Origin: Dendrophyllia cribrosa
Taxonomy: Eukaryota; Cnidaria; Anthozoa; Scleractinia; Dendrophylliidae
Assembly (NCBI GenBank): GCA_024195265.1
Contig: JAJLRJ010000005.1
Span: 34,288,036 to 34,352,035, forward strand
DNA: 64,000 bases
Direction of reading: 5' to 3'
This document shows, piece after piece, positions 20,527 through 32,822 of the stretch (position 1 is the first letter of the stretch; every line of letters begins with the position of its first letter). Below the pieces are notes generated by a model that was not told the DNA's origin, made no database searches, and saw nothing but the letters and a program-made list of their open reading frames with translations. A program made the position numbers and the translations under genes.

Positions 20527-21318
20527 CGCCTGTAGTTGGTTAATTATTATGCATTTATCTTAAGCTGTCACTTTGAAATATGCAAGCTCTATTGCGTAAA
20601 GTAGAACACCATATTTGTATCATTTATTTTAGGTAGATAGCATTGCATAAGATGTAAAGTATAAATGGAAATGACAAGTTACAATAAAGTTGTCTTGAAT
20701 CTGAACGAGTTGAGTACTGTATTAATAGAACGTTACAGATGGATGACCGTCACATGACTACTCGTGGCTGCATAGGGATAGCTAGAACACCCCTTTCCCG
20801 ACATCTCCATTTTAAACATTTTAAAGAGGTAAGCCTTCACTCGTTGCGGTCAGTTGCATAAACTGTATCCAACACCCCCTCCCCACCCAACTTCCAACTA
20901 ATTTTTTTTCATATTCGGAGATGATACCAGTTAATTTTAATTTTTATTTATTTTTTCTCTTCTTTTGGTTATTTATTTTTTATTTAGTTATTTATTTTTT
21001 TATAATAACGATTATAATTTTTTTCATGTTCCGGGATGTTCCAGAATGTTCCGTGTTCCTGGTTTTATCGACGCCCACCAATGCTGAAATCGTACAGGGT
21101 TTTTTGCATATTTTTGCCAATAAAAGGCTACACTTTCTGGCTGCATTAAGGCTACAGTTATGAACTAGGTTCCAATATTTAAAAATGAGCTTCTTAATCA
21201 AGGCCATTTCCAGCTTTCATTGGATGACTTTAGTAGTCTTAGTGGGGGGGTCATAATATGCTCAATTTTGCATTTGACAGTAGCACCAATTGAAGTTGTG
21301 CAACAGTTTCTCCAGTTG

Positions 21319-21484
21319 CTGGGGCGGATCCAGGATTTTTCTTAGGAGGGGGTGCACCTCTAAGGAATGACGTAACTGAAGGGTGACGTAAACAAATTTT
21401 AAAAGCGAACAACGCAGACTAGGTCATCTCAGGGGGGGGGGGGGGGGGTGCGCACCCCCTGCACCCCCCCTAGATCCGCCCCTG
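21319..21484. repeat. MITE with CTGGGGCGGATC / GATCCGCCCCTG ends
   Basis: The ends CTGGGGCGGATCCAGGATTT and CTAGATCCGCCCCTG are inverted, the interior contains paired GGGGGTGCACC / GGTGCGCACCCCC tracts, and AGTTG flanks both sides. The CAGGGGCGG-type ends resemble hAT-derived MITEs. Confidence 0.65.
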
Positions 21485-21489
21485 AGTTG

Positions 21490-21914
21490 TATTCAACATT
21501 GAAACTTAAAAATTACAATGCTTATTAGCATATAAACTAGCTGTAAGATCCTGGGTTGCCAGTCTTTAGTTAGGTAGCCATTTTAAGTTTTTGAGAAATC
21601 ATTGGTTAAAGTTGAACTTTAATTTTTTGCAAAAAAAAAAATTTTGAAAAAGACTCAAACTTAGAAGTCCATTACTCAAACAAAATATAGTCAAACGTCG
21701 AGTTACCTCTAAAAATGTCATATCAATGACTGTTAATTCATGTCCCAAAACATCAAAAAATATTAAAACTAATTGTGATTTAATTTTTTTACGATAAGAC
21801 CCCAAAACGGCAACTTGGAGGGTACATGTAGTACTAACATGTGTGATCAATAGCTCCGGCAATATTCAATATTATAAAAACATTGGTATGAAAAGATGCA
21901 AAATTTCATTTCCT
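21490..21914. other. AT-rich intergenic stretch
   Basis: No gene or repeat was recognised between the MITE and the following DNA transposon. Confidence 0.5.
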
Positions 21915-21923
21915 ATAAGATGC

Positions 21924-22948
21924 TAGCCTGCGAATACAGCCGCCTCTCATCGCTCCCGGCCACAAGAGGCGTTCGCGCGAGAGAGCGTCTGCGATTTACT
22001 TTGAGAAATTCCATACTGATGACGTAAATCACCCGTCGCTAATCTCGTATAATTATAATAATGTGCATGCGGTGAAACCAAATGAAATGAAAGGTGTTGA
22101 CAGGCCCATCACAAATCCAACTAGCGCCTGGCGTGTTTGTTGTGACCTTTGTTCACTGGGTTTTGAGTGTAGTTTGATTTTTACAGTTTAGCCCTGATCA
22201 GTATCACTGTGTCTTTTAAAGATCTACCCCTTTTGTATGAAACAAGGGGAGGTTCTTTATAGATCCGTCTGAGCAAAGATTGTGACTCATTTGTCCATGA
22301 GGATGTAGGCACACAGGGTTGTATTGTGTTACAAAGGATAACATTTCCTTGCGCGCAGTGGTTTATTATTTCTGTTTCCATCTTTGCCGTGAAAATATTG
22401 GCGAAAGAAACAGCCATTTTCGACCCCGGCCATTGCGGTGCCATGAGTCTAAAGGTAGTCTTTCCGCTAAAAGCAGACTGATGATGATAATCACACGATT
22501 CTTCTTCCCATGTATCGCCGATAAATGTTCATTCATCCAGACGTGCACGAGTGGCGCCGTTTGAAATATCAGTGACTTACCATATCCGGTCGGTAAATTG
22601 ACAAAAGTAGAAAAACCTCTTCACTGCAGATAAAACTATAAAAGCCTGAAACTGACTTGCTTGTAACGTCAAAACATTAAACATAGGACAAATAGATTGA
22701 ACGCAGAGTCGTACAGTTTCTAACGACAGACGAGATTAATCCTCGCAACTGGCGATTGAGTTACAATACTGCATAATTTAAAGCATAATTATGTAAAATT
22801 ATCAAGTTGGCCAATCAGCGCTCCTGTCTTGATGCGGGACAGATTTTCGTCATCAGTATGGAATTTCTCAAAGTAAATCGCAGACGCTCTCTCGCGCGAA
22901 CGCCTCTTGCGGCCGGGAGCGATGAGAGGCGGCTGTATTCGCAGGCTA
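21924..22948. mobile_element. Non-autonomous DNA transposon, copy 1 (9-bp target duplication)
   Basis: The element begins TAGCCTGCGAATACAGCCGC and ends with its inverse. ATAAGATGC flanks both ends exactly (21915-21923 and 22949-22957). A second copy, reversed, lies at 30941-31968. The interior on the minus strand (22181-22444) encodes an 87-residue frame ending PPLVSYKRGRSLKD and IRAKL, which resembles the segment preceding the GIY-YIG domain in Penelope-like elements. The 9-bp duplication suggests a Mutator-type transposase acting in trans. Confidence 0.85.
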
Positions 22949-22984
22949 ATAAGATGCTGGCCATGTGTAACTTTGGTGTAGGAC

Positions 22985-23245
22985 ACATGTGAATTTCATG
23001 TGACAGGAGACATTTTACACATGGTGTAACACATGTGTTACACATGTGTAACACCATGTGTAACACATGTGAAACACACTATAAAATTATTTTGCCCACC
23101 AAAATCATGGTGTAACACATGTGTACTTTCATGTGTTACACCTGTGTATTTCATGTGTAACACATTGTGTTCTTTCATGTGTTACACATCTGCACTTTCA
23201 TGTGCAACACATGTGTATTTCATGTGCTACACATGTGTTGGTATG
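22985..23245. repeat. ACACATGTGTA palindromic minisatellite
   Basis: About 20 imperfect units such as ACACATGTGTAACACCATGTG and TTTCATGTGTTACACATGTG fill the stretch; most units are self-complementary. The repeated CVTP and YFMC peptide frames are artefacts. Confidence 0.8.
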
Positions 23246-24343
23246 TTTTTAATAACAATTAAAATTAATATACACACAAGAATTGTTTGATGATTTATTT
23301 GTTAATTAAAGTAAGATTGATATACATTGCATTTTCTACAACCTTAAACCAAAATAATCATACATTAAACAAACTCTTGATTTTGATTTATATCTATAAT
23401 TAATTACATATGATTTATTGAGCCCTATGTAATATATAAAATAATATGGCATGTAAAAATAATCGTCTGTCTTCATAAATGTCATAACTTGATAAGTAAA
23501 TAGCAATTTGATTATTTCTTTAAAAAGGCTGCAGTACGTGTGCCAGAACTTAAGTTCATTATTTTAAAAGTGAATTAGACACATGCAAAAAATAAAAATA
23601 TGATTTTAAATTGTTTGTTTCAAACTTAGCTGAGTGGAGGTTATTAACTACTTCCTTCAAGCTAGCTGTTTGAAAGCTTTCATTGTCATCCATATGGAAT
23701 AGCTACAACAAAACAAAGCATTTTCAGTCAGTTCCTTGTCTGTTTAATAAATAATATCTCTTCTTCAATTCAGCACAATTTTTTACACAAATGATTATAA
23801 GGTAAGCTTAAAAGTTAAGCTTCTAAATCAAGATCATATTTTGAAAACAGACAACAAATCTCAAGGCTAGCAAGTCAGTAAGCTTAACTGATATATTGCA
23901 TCTAAGGTGAACTCTGAAATTATTAAATAAATATTGTCTAGTCTATCATGGTGAAGCTACAGTTTGTAGTGTTATTTGTGCTTAATATAAGCTTACATAA
24001 TGTATAATTGGGAGGACTGACTGTGGAAAAACAGTTCTCAAAAGACTGAACAAAAATGCATGCATGTTCATTTCAAACAGATCTAAGACAAAGCAATGTG
24101 TTGTGTATATTAAGCTGATTGTGTTTGTGTTTTAACCAATAAAACTGCACCAAAGATTCATTCTTTCTTTTCTTCTTTAGGCTGTTAAGACTTCAGATTC
24201 TTTGTACTTTTCTTCCAACAACTAAAATGCCCGCAAAAATAACGAATTTACTGAATGAAACAGTGCCTGCTCTGTAGGCTAAAACTGCTGACTGCTGGCT
24301 CACTTTCCCCAGGTTCACTCGGCCAACCTCATGTTTTAGCAAG
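23246..24343. other. AT-rich intergenic stretch
   Basis: No open frame, repeat unit or structured RNA stands out. It could contain upstream sequence of the possible exon at 24344. Confidence 0.5.
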
Positions 24344-24417
24344 ATGGCGGATGTTGTTCAGAGTTCTCGTGCAATTAAATCCGGTTTAAGAGTTACTTCA
24401 ACTAAACAAGTCCAAGG
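24344..24417 (+). CDS. Possible first coding exon of a host gene
   Basis: AAGATGGCGG is a strong animal start context. The frame reads MADVVQSSRAIKSGLRVTS and ends TCCAAGG followed by GTAAAT, a plausible splice donor at 24418. Without splicing it would stop after 25 codons. The surrounding bases are less AT-rich than the neighbourhood. No family is recognised from 24 residues and no later exon was found before the next transposon. It may be a chance frame, but it is the only host-exon candidate here. Confidence 0.25.
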
Positions 24418-24829
24418 GTAAATTGAGGGAATGTTTTCCTGCAAAAATTATTTTGGTTTAAATGGATTTTCACTGTGAAATTGAAGTACACTAGAGTGTA
24501 TAGATTGTAAAAGGATCGTGAGGACGAATACATGTACAAGGGGTCGTACAAGATTGCTCTATTCAGTATTCAGTGTAAGTCTGCATTTAAAGCTTATCAT
24601 CTGTTCTTCTGTGTATTCTATTCATGTTTGTGCTTAACATAAGGTGAACTGGATTTCTGAAATTCAAGGATATTGATAAAGAAACGTATAATACGAACGG
24701 GACAAATAAAACAAGAATTCCCTGCAAGCTTGTTCATTTTACTGCAGCAAATAGATATAGTTGTTTTCAGTTTCTTCATGGCCAGGATATTTTTACATGT
24801 TTAAGAGACCGATCGTTTATTACGCCCTA

Positions 24830-24976
24830 GAGGGGGGGGGGGGGGGGGCGGTGGTTTTCTAAAAAATCTGGTGTATGAAAATTGTATCCCCACAATAAAC
24901 TTTCAAACAAAAGTAAACCCCCCCCCCCCCCCCCACTGCAATCACAATATTTGAAAAATTTACCCCCCCCCCCCCT
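24830..24976. repeat. Poly-G and poly-C runs
   Basis: A G-run at about 24832-24848, a C-run at about 24918-24934 and another at about 24962-24976 stand within 150 bp. Lengths in such runs are unreliable in assemblies. They could fold as G-quadruplex or pair with each other. Confidence 0.7.
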
Positions 24977-25479
24977 CCCCTACCCAATTCGTCAAATGAA
25001 CTTGCTTTTACTGCTTTCCTTTCGGCCTTTCCCGATTGCGCTGAGCACCTTTTGAGCACGTTTTTAAGTTTGGAGCACTATTTTGCAACATTGGGCAACA
25101 TTTGAGCAGTATTTCACACTTCGAGCAAATTTCAAGCAACATATGTCTTAATTTAAAACATTTTAAGTAATGATCCGCAAAAGAAGAATAGCGCTGAACG
25201 GCAATGCATGATGGAATGTCAACTTTCTACATTGTTACAACTAGTGATCTCATTGGCTTAGACTAAAAAACTGCTAAAAAGTTAAGGTTCAAGGTGCATT
25301 TTGTCTAATTTTTTTAAGGTTTCAAGTAATTTGAGACCCAATCGCACAACGTGCAAGTTTTAAAAGATATTTTATTTGGGGAACTTCATCAAAGAAGCAA
25401 AATTATTAGCTATTGTCTTCTGCTATTCTGATTGGTTAAGCACGAACATTTCCTAAAATTTATTTGACGCAAGTGGATT
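24977..25479. other. Intergenic stretch with GAGCA-rich segment
   Basis: Positions 25036-25140 repeat TTGAGCA/GCAACATTTGAGCA-like words; otherwise nothing was recognised. Confidence 0.4.
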
Positions 25480-28400
25480 TTCTTTTTTTTTCTTTTTTTT
25501 TAATTTATTTAATTACAGTTTAGGATATATATTAAAAATAACTAGTAAGTAAAGAAAGGAAAAGCAAAAAACAGTGCTTTGTGTGTTACAAACAAAAGAC
25601 AAAAAAAGTAAAAGTTACAGCAAAAGTCATTAGAAAAATAGGGTCTTTGCGGAACACTGCAAGAAATTGGGTCAGTAAGGCTTGTGAAGATGCTAGATGA
25701 GCAAAGTTGCCAAGGGTTTACGGTTTATGAGTATCTTTAAAACATTTCGACAATGAGATTCCATTTCTTTGGTGGATCAACGGACGTGGATTCGATATCA
25801 TAAACTGATTTAAGGTATTTCATAAAGCCTTCTATCTTGGGGGTGAATTCTCCTTTTTTACAGATCCAAATGTAATATCTCGCAAGACGGCAGCAGAAAT
25901 TTATCTGTTGTCGATTTTTTGAAGAATCAGGCCTCAGACCAAGTGCTACTAAGATATGCAATGAATTATGCTCAGGTGTAATATTATAAGTGGCCATCTT
26001 TGACGTCAATGAATTCCAAAAGGATGAAACTTTAGAACAATACCAGAAAAGATGGAGAAGTGTTTCTACTTCATTTCCACAGAAAGTACACTTCGGACAG
26101 TTCTTTATTCCAATTTTTGTCAGAAAATGATTAGTTGCTAGTCTCCTGTGCAAAAATTTGAATTGAAATTCTATTAGTTTCGTGCTTTTGGTGTATTTAG
26201 AAGCTAGTTGATAGGCCTCGTGCCATTCGATTTGTTCGTCATTGCATTTGTCAGCTAAATCTTTAAGCCATTTGTCTTGAGATGGTGGAATGATGCTTTT
26301 GCTGGATAGAAGTTTCTTATACACCAGCCGACTTCCAGAAAGAGGTTGTAAAAGCTTTGAAGAGAAGCTTGATATACAGTCGTATTGTTAGAGTTGATTT
26401 GGCAGGTTCTCCAAAGAGACTTCAGTACAGAAAGCAGTCCATAGTATTTTAAAAGGCAAACTTTGAGATTAAATTTCTGAAATTTGTTGAAACTTAAAAA
26501 GTTATCTGTGTCATCTTTCAGGTCCTTAACTTTTGTAACACCTTTGTCGAACCAGTCGGGATAGAAAACAGGAAAATTGTCAATCCTTATAAGAGAGTTA
26601 TGCTATATGCTTTGAGTAAGAAATTGCATTTCGGATGTAATTTGTTTCTCAAAGTTCATCTCTGCCCAGATTGTAAGTACCTCTCTAATGAAGCAGTTCT
26701 TGGTCGCTATAGTCTTTGTGATGTCCTTTTGGCTGAGATTACTAGTAAGTGCAATTTTTCTCCCACGTTTCTCTATTTCAAGATCGAAAACAAATTTCCA
26801 CTTTCCCTGGTTTTCAGAGTCTAGATACTTTTTGATCCACATGGCTTTCAAGGATTTGTTGAAAGATTGAATATCTATCATTTTAAGGCCTCCATTTAAG
26901 TAATCGTTAATCATTACATTGCCTTTAATTTTGTCTCCTTTTTTATTCCAGAGGAAAGAGTAAAAGATATTGTTGACTTCTTTGATAACTTTTTCATTTG
27001 TGCATAGAGGAGATAGCACATATACAAGCTGAGAGGCGGCTAGACTCTTTATAACAGCAATTTTCCCAACCAAAGTTAGCCTACGATATTTCCAGGCGTT
27101 TAATATGTTCCGAACATTGTTCAATTTTTCGTGGTAGTTTAAATCTGTGGCTGTTTCTGGGTCAATTGAGAACCAAACACCTAAAGCTTTAACCTTAAAT
27201 TTAGGCCATTTAAAATTTCTTCCAGGAAGTACGATTCCTTCCTTCCCGCCGTTTGTTCCAATCCAGAGTGCTTCGGTCTTTTGTCGTTTAGTCTGAGGCC
27301 GGATACTTCATGAAAATCATCTAATAATCTCAGGGAGGACAGCACAGATTTCTTTGATCCATCTAATATGAGAGTTGTATCGTCTGCATACTGACTGAGC
27401 TTAATTTCCCTTTTATTAACGTGGATACCCCTGATATCTTTGTTTTTCCGGAAAGCTTTAGCAAGCACTTCCGCCGCTAAGACAAAGAGATAAGGCAAGA
27501 GGGGGCAGCCTTGTCTAACACCTCTTTGGATGCCGAAAAAATCACTGGCCCGTCCGTTATTCAAAACACAACTTTCCGGGCAGCCATAAAATAGGTTCAT
27601 CCATTTTATGATTCCGCTGCCGAAACCGAAATATTTAAGCGTGTCTCGTATGAAAGACCATTCTATTGTATCAAAGGCTTTTTCGAAATCCAGGAACAAT
27701 AGTAAGCCAGGTATATTATTTTCTCTTGCATAGCAAATTATACTATCTATAAGTCGAATGTTTTCCCCTATAAATCTGCCTTTCAAAAAACCTGTCTGGT
27801 CACAATTGATAAGAATAGGTAGAACATTTTTCAATCGGTTAGCAATAGCCTTTGCTGCTATTTTGTAATCACAATTTAGGAGGGTTAAAGGTCTCCAATT
27901 CTTAATAAAATACGGTTCTGCGTCCTTTTTGGGAACAAGTTTGATGATACCTCTCTTCTGAGTTATTGAAAGTTTGTCTGTTTCGTAAGCGTGATTTAAG
28001 GCGTTAACAAGGGGAGTCGATATATCTGTCCAAAACATCTTATAAAAATTCCGCTGGTAAACCATTGGTGCCAGGGTTTTTTTCTGATTCCATGCTTTTA
28101 ATAGCTTCTAGGCATTCTTTTTTAGTTAATAAACCCTCGCAAGATGTCTGTTCATGTTCTTGTAAGACTGTATCGTTTTCAGTTTCAAAAAAATATGTTG
28201 CAGCTTGGCGACTGGTGGTAGCATCCTTAGACGTATAGAGATGTTTAAAAAACGATCCGCATTCGGTTAAGATTTCTTTGTCTGAGGTAACAAAATTGTT
28301 ATCATCGATTTTAATTTGACTGATTGTGCCTTGCTTATAATGCCGCTTTTCCATATTAAGAAAGTATTTTGTGTTTTTCCTCTCCTTCATTGTACCATCT

Positions 28401-28671
28401 AGTTTTAGATCTTAAAATAGCACCTTTTGTGCGAAATTGAATTATTTTTTCAAGTTCCTTCTTTTGTTGATACAGTCGTTCTTCCAGGCAAGAGCTTTGT
28501 TTATCTGTGCCCTTATCAATTTGCTCCTTCAATTTGGCGATCGTTTGTTCAAGTTTTGTTCGTCGTTGTTTCCTTTGCTTATTTCTTATCGCAGAGTAAT
28601 GTATCGATTTCTCGCGCACTTTCAGTTTTATCATTTCCCAGAGGAGTGACGGGTTGACCTGAAGCTGCAAA

Positions 28672-30306
28672 TAATCTAAATTTTGCTGAAAAAATTATCA
28701 AGCTAGAAAACACCCTTAAAAGTTGGAAAAGAAGGAAGCTTACTCTCCATGGCAGAATCAAAATTGTTAAAACTCTCGGATTGTCGAAGTTAATTTACAA
28801 CACTTCCGTGCTTGAGATTCCCGATATTTATGTGAAAGAGATTAACAAGATTTCTTTTGATTTTATATGGGAAGGAAAACCGCCCAAAATAAAAAGAAAG
28901 ACAATAATAGCAAATATAAACCAAGGAGGTCTTAGAATGATGGATTTCGAATTGATGGACAAAGCACTTAAAATAGCTTGGATTAAGAGAATAACCGACC
29001 AAAATGACTCCGCCTGGAAAGTTATTCCAGAATTTGCCACTGCCCAGTATGGGGGTTTACCTTTCCTGATAAAGTGTCAGTATGACATCAAAAACCTTAG
29101 CCTAGATAACCTTCCACTTTTTATCGTACTTTACTCAAGTATTGGCAAGAATATAACGTTGTTAAAATCGCAGAAGACCACCATATACAAGACAAAATTA
29201 TTTGGAATAACAGTTATATCCGGATTGGAAACCAACCGATTTTCTACAAACCCTTATTCCAAGCTCACATTACACGTATTAAAGATCTTCTAAAAGACGA
29301 CAACACCTTCTTTTCTCTTGATGAAATCCAACGCTAAATAAACACTAAAATCCCGTTCACACTCTATCACGGCATCATCGCCGCTATACCAGCTGCTTGG
29401 AAACAAAAACTAAAACAAAACAACTTGCCCCAAACTACCCCTCCCCAAGACCCTCCATCAACAAGAGTAGCCTACGATACACTTCTAAACAATAATATAA
29501 AGCGACCGACTTCAGAGAATAGAATTCTTAATTATGGTTTCACTAAAGAAAACATACACAAAGTGTACTCATTGCCTTTCCAAATTACCAAAGATTCTAA
29601 ACTCGTTGCTTTCCAGTATAAAATAGTTCATCACATTTTACCTACCAGATCCAGCCTATTTCGAGCTGGCATTGTTGAAAATGATATTTGTACATTATGC
29701 GAAACTGAAAAACAAACAATAAGCCACCTACTATACCACTGCACGGTATCCATAGCTTTCTGGGATAGATTCACATGCTGGTGGCGCATAAAACTTGAAC
29801 AGACCATTACTCTAACAGAATCCGCTGTCTTATACGGATGGCATGAAGACATCGAAAATAAACACGCACTTAATGTCACCCTTCTCATTGCAAAATACCA
29901 CATTTTTGCGACGAGCGCATGTATTGGCAACTTGTGTTTTGAAGGCTTTCTTCTACGTCTCCAAGACAAACTGCATATTTTGAAGAAAAGTCATTTTGTC
30001 CAAAAAAAGTTACAGCTGTTTTTGAAAATATGGGGAAAATTAAATTAAATTATTCTAAATAAAGATATATACACAAGTAATAGTCTTATAAGTCATTTTT
30101 TGTTTTTTTTGTTTTTATTCCTTTTAAAAAAGTAGTAAGTGTTGTAGCATTGTAAGTATTTTAAGTATTGCAAGAAAGCGTTAAGTATTGTAAGCATTTG
30201 TAAGTATTGTAAATAAGTGTAAGTAAGCTGCAATGGTGTTTATTAGAAGTGTATTGTAAAATTAATAAAAAAATAATAATAATAAAAAAAAATAAAATAA
30301 AAAAAG
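28672..30306 (+). mobile_element. 5'-truncated L1/Tx1-like LINE insertion
   Basis: A plus-strand ORF2 C-terminal part is followed by a 3' UTR with TAAGTATTGTAAG-type repeats (30130-30255) and an A-rich tail (AATAAAAAAATAATAATAAT, to 30306). It separates two pieces of the minus-strand ORF2, so it arrived later. Target duplications could not be recognised with confidence. Confidence 0.75.
28675..30048 (+). pseudogene. LINE ORF2 C-terminal fragment
   Basis: Frames from about 28675 to 29293 and from 29425 to 30048 encode the region behind the reverse transcriptase of L1/Tx1-type ORF2: LENTLKSWKRRKLTLHGRI, NKISFDFIWEGKPPKIKRKT, NQGGLRMMDFELMDKALKIA, then IVHHILPTRSSLFRAGIVEN and the knuckle CTLCETEKQTISHLLYHC. 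The two pieces are separated by frame changes and stops around 29290-29420. No catalytic domain is present, so it is a dead passenger. Confidence 0.75.
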
Positions 30307-30940
30307 AATCATCATCCTTGTACTCGTCTTGTGTTTCTTGAATTGTACTTTTGATTTGGTTAACATAGTCCATTTCAGTTAGGAAGGATGTGTTTAGTTT
30401 CCAAAAACCCGGTCCTCGAGGGTTAGAATGCAATGAAATACTTAGCGGTATCATAGAATGGTCAGTCTTATAGCCCGGACAGATGTCAGCGCGGTTCGTG
30501 TTATTGGCTATGCTTTGGCTTACTAAGAAGAAATCTAGCTTACATTCTATCTTTGGATTTCGCCGTCGCCATGTAAATCGTGTGATTTCAGGGTTGAGAA
30601 CCCTCCATATATCGACTAAATCTAGACTTTCAATATTTTCTTTCACAACTTTCGCACTGTTTTGATGTGTTTTGGAACGGCCCCCTCTCTTCTCTGTCTC
30701 TAAATCAAGCACAAGGTTGTAGTCACCTCCTATGGTAATATCATCACATTTGAAGTCCGATAGATGATAAAAGAAATCATGAAAGAAAGCTGGGCTGTCC
30801 TCGTTTGGGGCATAGATATTAGCCAGTGTTAGGTAAGTGTCATTAGCTTTTATGTCGCATACGATGAAGCGTCCCGAGGGATCGATATAAACTCTTTGAA
30901 CCTGTAGATTAAGGTTGTTATTAAAAAGTATGCACACACC

Positions 30941-31968
30941 TAGCCTGCGAATACAGCCGCCTCTCATCGCTCCCGGCCGCAAGAGGCGTTCGCGCGAGAG
31001 AGCGTCTGCGATTTGCTTTGAGAAATTCCATACTGATGACGAAAGTCTGTCCCTCATCAAGACAGGAGCGCTGATTGGCCAACTTGATAATTTTACATAA
31101 TTACGCTTTAAATTATGCAGTGTTGTAACTCAATCGCCAGTTGCGAGGATTAATCTTGTCTGTCGTTAGAAACTGTACGACTCTGCGTTCAATCTATTTG
31201 TCCTATGTTTAATGTTTTGACGTTACAAGCAAGTCAGTTTCAGGCTTTTATAGTTTTATCTGCGGTGAAGAGATTTTTCTACTTTTGTCAATTTACCGAC
31301 CGGATATGGCAAGTCACTGATATTTCAAACGGCGCCACTCGTGCACGTCTGGATGAATGAACATTTATCAGCGATACATGGGAAGAAGAATCCCGTAATT
31401 ATCATCATCGGTCTGCTTTTAGCGGAAAGACTACCTTTAGACTCATGGCACCGCAATGGCCGGGGTCGAAAATGGCTGTTTCTTTCGCCAATATTTTCAC
31501 GGCAAAGATGGAAACAGAAATAATAAACCACTGCGCGCAAGGAAATGTTATCCTTTGTAACACAATACAACCCTGTGTCTACATCCTCATGGACAAATGA
31601 GCTACAAATGAATCACAATCTTTGCTCAGACGGATCTTTAAAGAACCTCCCCTTGTTTCATACAAAAGGGGTAGATCTTTAAAAGACATACTGATCAGGG
31701 CTAAACTATAAAAATCAAACTACCGTTCAAAACCCAGTGAACAAAGGTCACAACAAACACGCCAGGCACTAGTTGGATTTGTGATGGGCCAGTCAACACC
31801 TTTCATTTCATTTGGTTTCACCGCATGCACATTATTAAATTATACGAGATTAGCGACGGGTGATTTACGTCATCAGTATGGAATTTCTCAAAGTAAATCG
31901 CAGACGCTCTTTCGCGCGAACGCCCCTAGCGGCCGGGAGCGATGAGAGGCGGCTGTATTCGCAGGCTA
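30941..31968. mobile_element. Non-autonomous DNA transposon, copy 2 (9-bp target duplication)
   Basis: It has the same TAGCCTGCGAATACAGCC ends as the copy at 21924-22948 but opposite internal orientation. GCACACACC flanks both ends exactly (30932-30940 and 31969-31977). The insertion splits the endonuclease of the minus-strand LINE at a known residue, so the empty site can be inferred precisely. It carries the same Penelope-like RSLKD fragment, now on the plus strand and slightly more decayed. Confidence 0.9.
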
Positions 31969-32574
31969 GCACACACCTGACTTGTTGCTCTTAAAAGTGC
32001 TAAAGATGGCTTGATAGCCCCATTCAGCAGTCCAGCGATTATTGGTATTTTCAGTACAATGCACTTCTTGCAGCATATATATAGAAAAGTGTTTTTGGCG
32101 AAGCCAGTTAAACACCTCTCTTCGTTTTAGGTTGTCCTGTAATCCCCTGACATTTACAGAAGCTATTGTCAAAGCCATGGGCTATCTATAGGTTTTCTTG
32201 TGTAGCAATTTCTTCGTGCCCGATGTCTCAAAGGTCCTGCAGTTTCCGCTTACAATACGGTAAATATATTCAGAGTAGGAAAAATGTAAACAATACATGT
32301 TGTGAGAAAGAAACTTATAGAGAAAAGAACAGTGGTGCACCAAAACGGAAAGAAAATCTAAAAAACTAATAGTACGTCTACCGATAGACATGAAAACAAA
32401 CATAAAATAAATATAATAAATCTAGATCTTGCTGGGAGAGCTAGCATTCGTAACAATACAAACATACACGGATTTGTCTCGCCATATAGAAAAAGAAAAG
32501 CTCAGAAAATTAAAATTTACCATTATTAGGCCGTTTTCCCAGCAGGTATTGTAGGTGTCGAAAACTGTCACCAT

Positions 32575-32790
32575 CTTCACGTGACTTGCATTTCTCGTGT
32601 AGCGTATTATGAATGCAATGAATAAGGAGCGGAAAGAGAAATGATTTCCTTATGGACGAGGGAGGTCCTGGGTTTTGGTATGCAAATATGTGATAATTAG
32701 GTTGTTTAAAAGTAAAGCGTAACGGATATTTAGTCATTGTGGTTCTGGCACCTTTGTATCGATATCTTCAACGTAATCGAGCTTGAAATT
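32575..32790 (+). repeat. Ngaro split repeat A1
   Basis: The block from TTGCATTTCTCGTGTAGCG to GAGCTTGAAATTTT is repeated with few differences at 37725-37937 (A2). Confidence 0.9.
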
Positions 32791-32822
32791 TTCGGATGGT
32801 TGTTGTTGTTCTACTTTAAATA

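Larger units (their letters stand above)
17894..21079. mobile_element. Long-TIR DNA element (~345-bp TIRs) with 6-bp target duplication
   Basis: Positions 17894-18240 pair with 20730-21079. Matched segments are the ATAAAACCAGGAACACGGAAC end, repeated CGGAACATTC motifs, an AT-rich tract, CATATTCGGAGATGA, the GGGGGAGGAGGTGTTGGAT block and ATGTGACGGTCATCCATCT. AATGCT flanks both sides (17888-17893 and 21080-21085). No transposase is visible; the interior holds a palindrome, a dead CR1-like reverse transcriptase and a hairpin MITE, all probably later insertions or captures. Confidence 0.75.
25737..32178 (-). pseudogene. LINE ORF2 (endonuclease + reverse transcriptase), fragmented
   Basis: ORF2 starts at ATG 32178 (MALTIASVNVRGLQ), with LQEVHCTENT, then is cut within SGVC by the DNA transposon at 30941-31968. 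It resumes with GVCILFNNN, IYAPNEDSP, IGGDYNLVL, CKLDFFLV and KTDHSMIPL. After a second break (28672-30306) come KNPGTNGLPAEF, NWRPLTLLNCDYKIAAKAIA, DQTGFLKGRFIGENIR, FLDFEKAFDTIEW, GVRQGCPLLPYLFVLAAE and YADDTTLI (catalytic YADD). A final piece (26324-25737) carries the CPKCTFCGNEVETLLHLF knuckle. Several frameshifts also separate fragments near 28050, 28370, 27150 and 26400-26600. It is the same family type as the intact ORF2 at 8547 but distinct in sequence, and inactive. Confidence 0.88.

Noticed and set aside
22319..22564. Plus-strand frame MYCVTKDNISLRAVVYYF, present in both copies of the 1-kb transposon
   Set aside because: It runs antisense to the Penelope-like fragment and shows no domain; conservation follows from recent copying.
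21430..24976. G- and C-runs as functional G-quadruplex elements
   Set aside because: Homopolymer lengths are assembly-sensitive, and the runs lie in MITE or intergenic sequence with no gene context.
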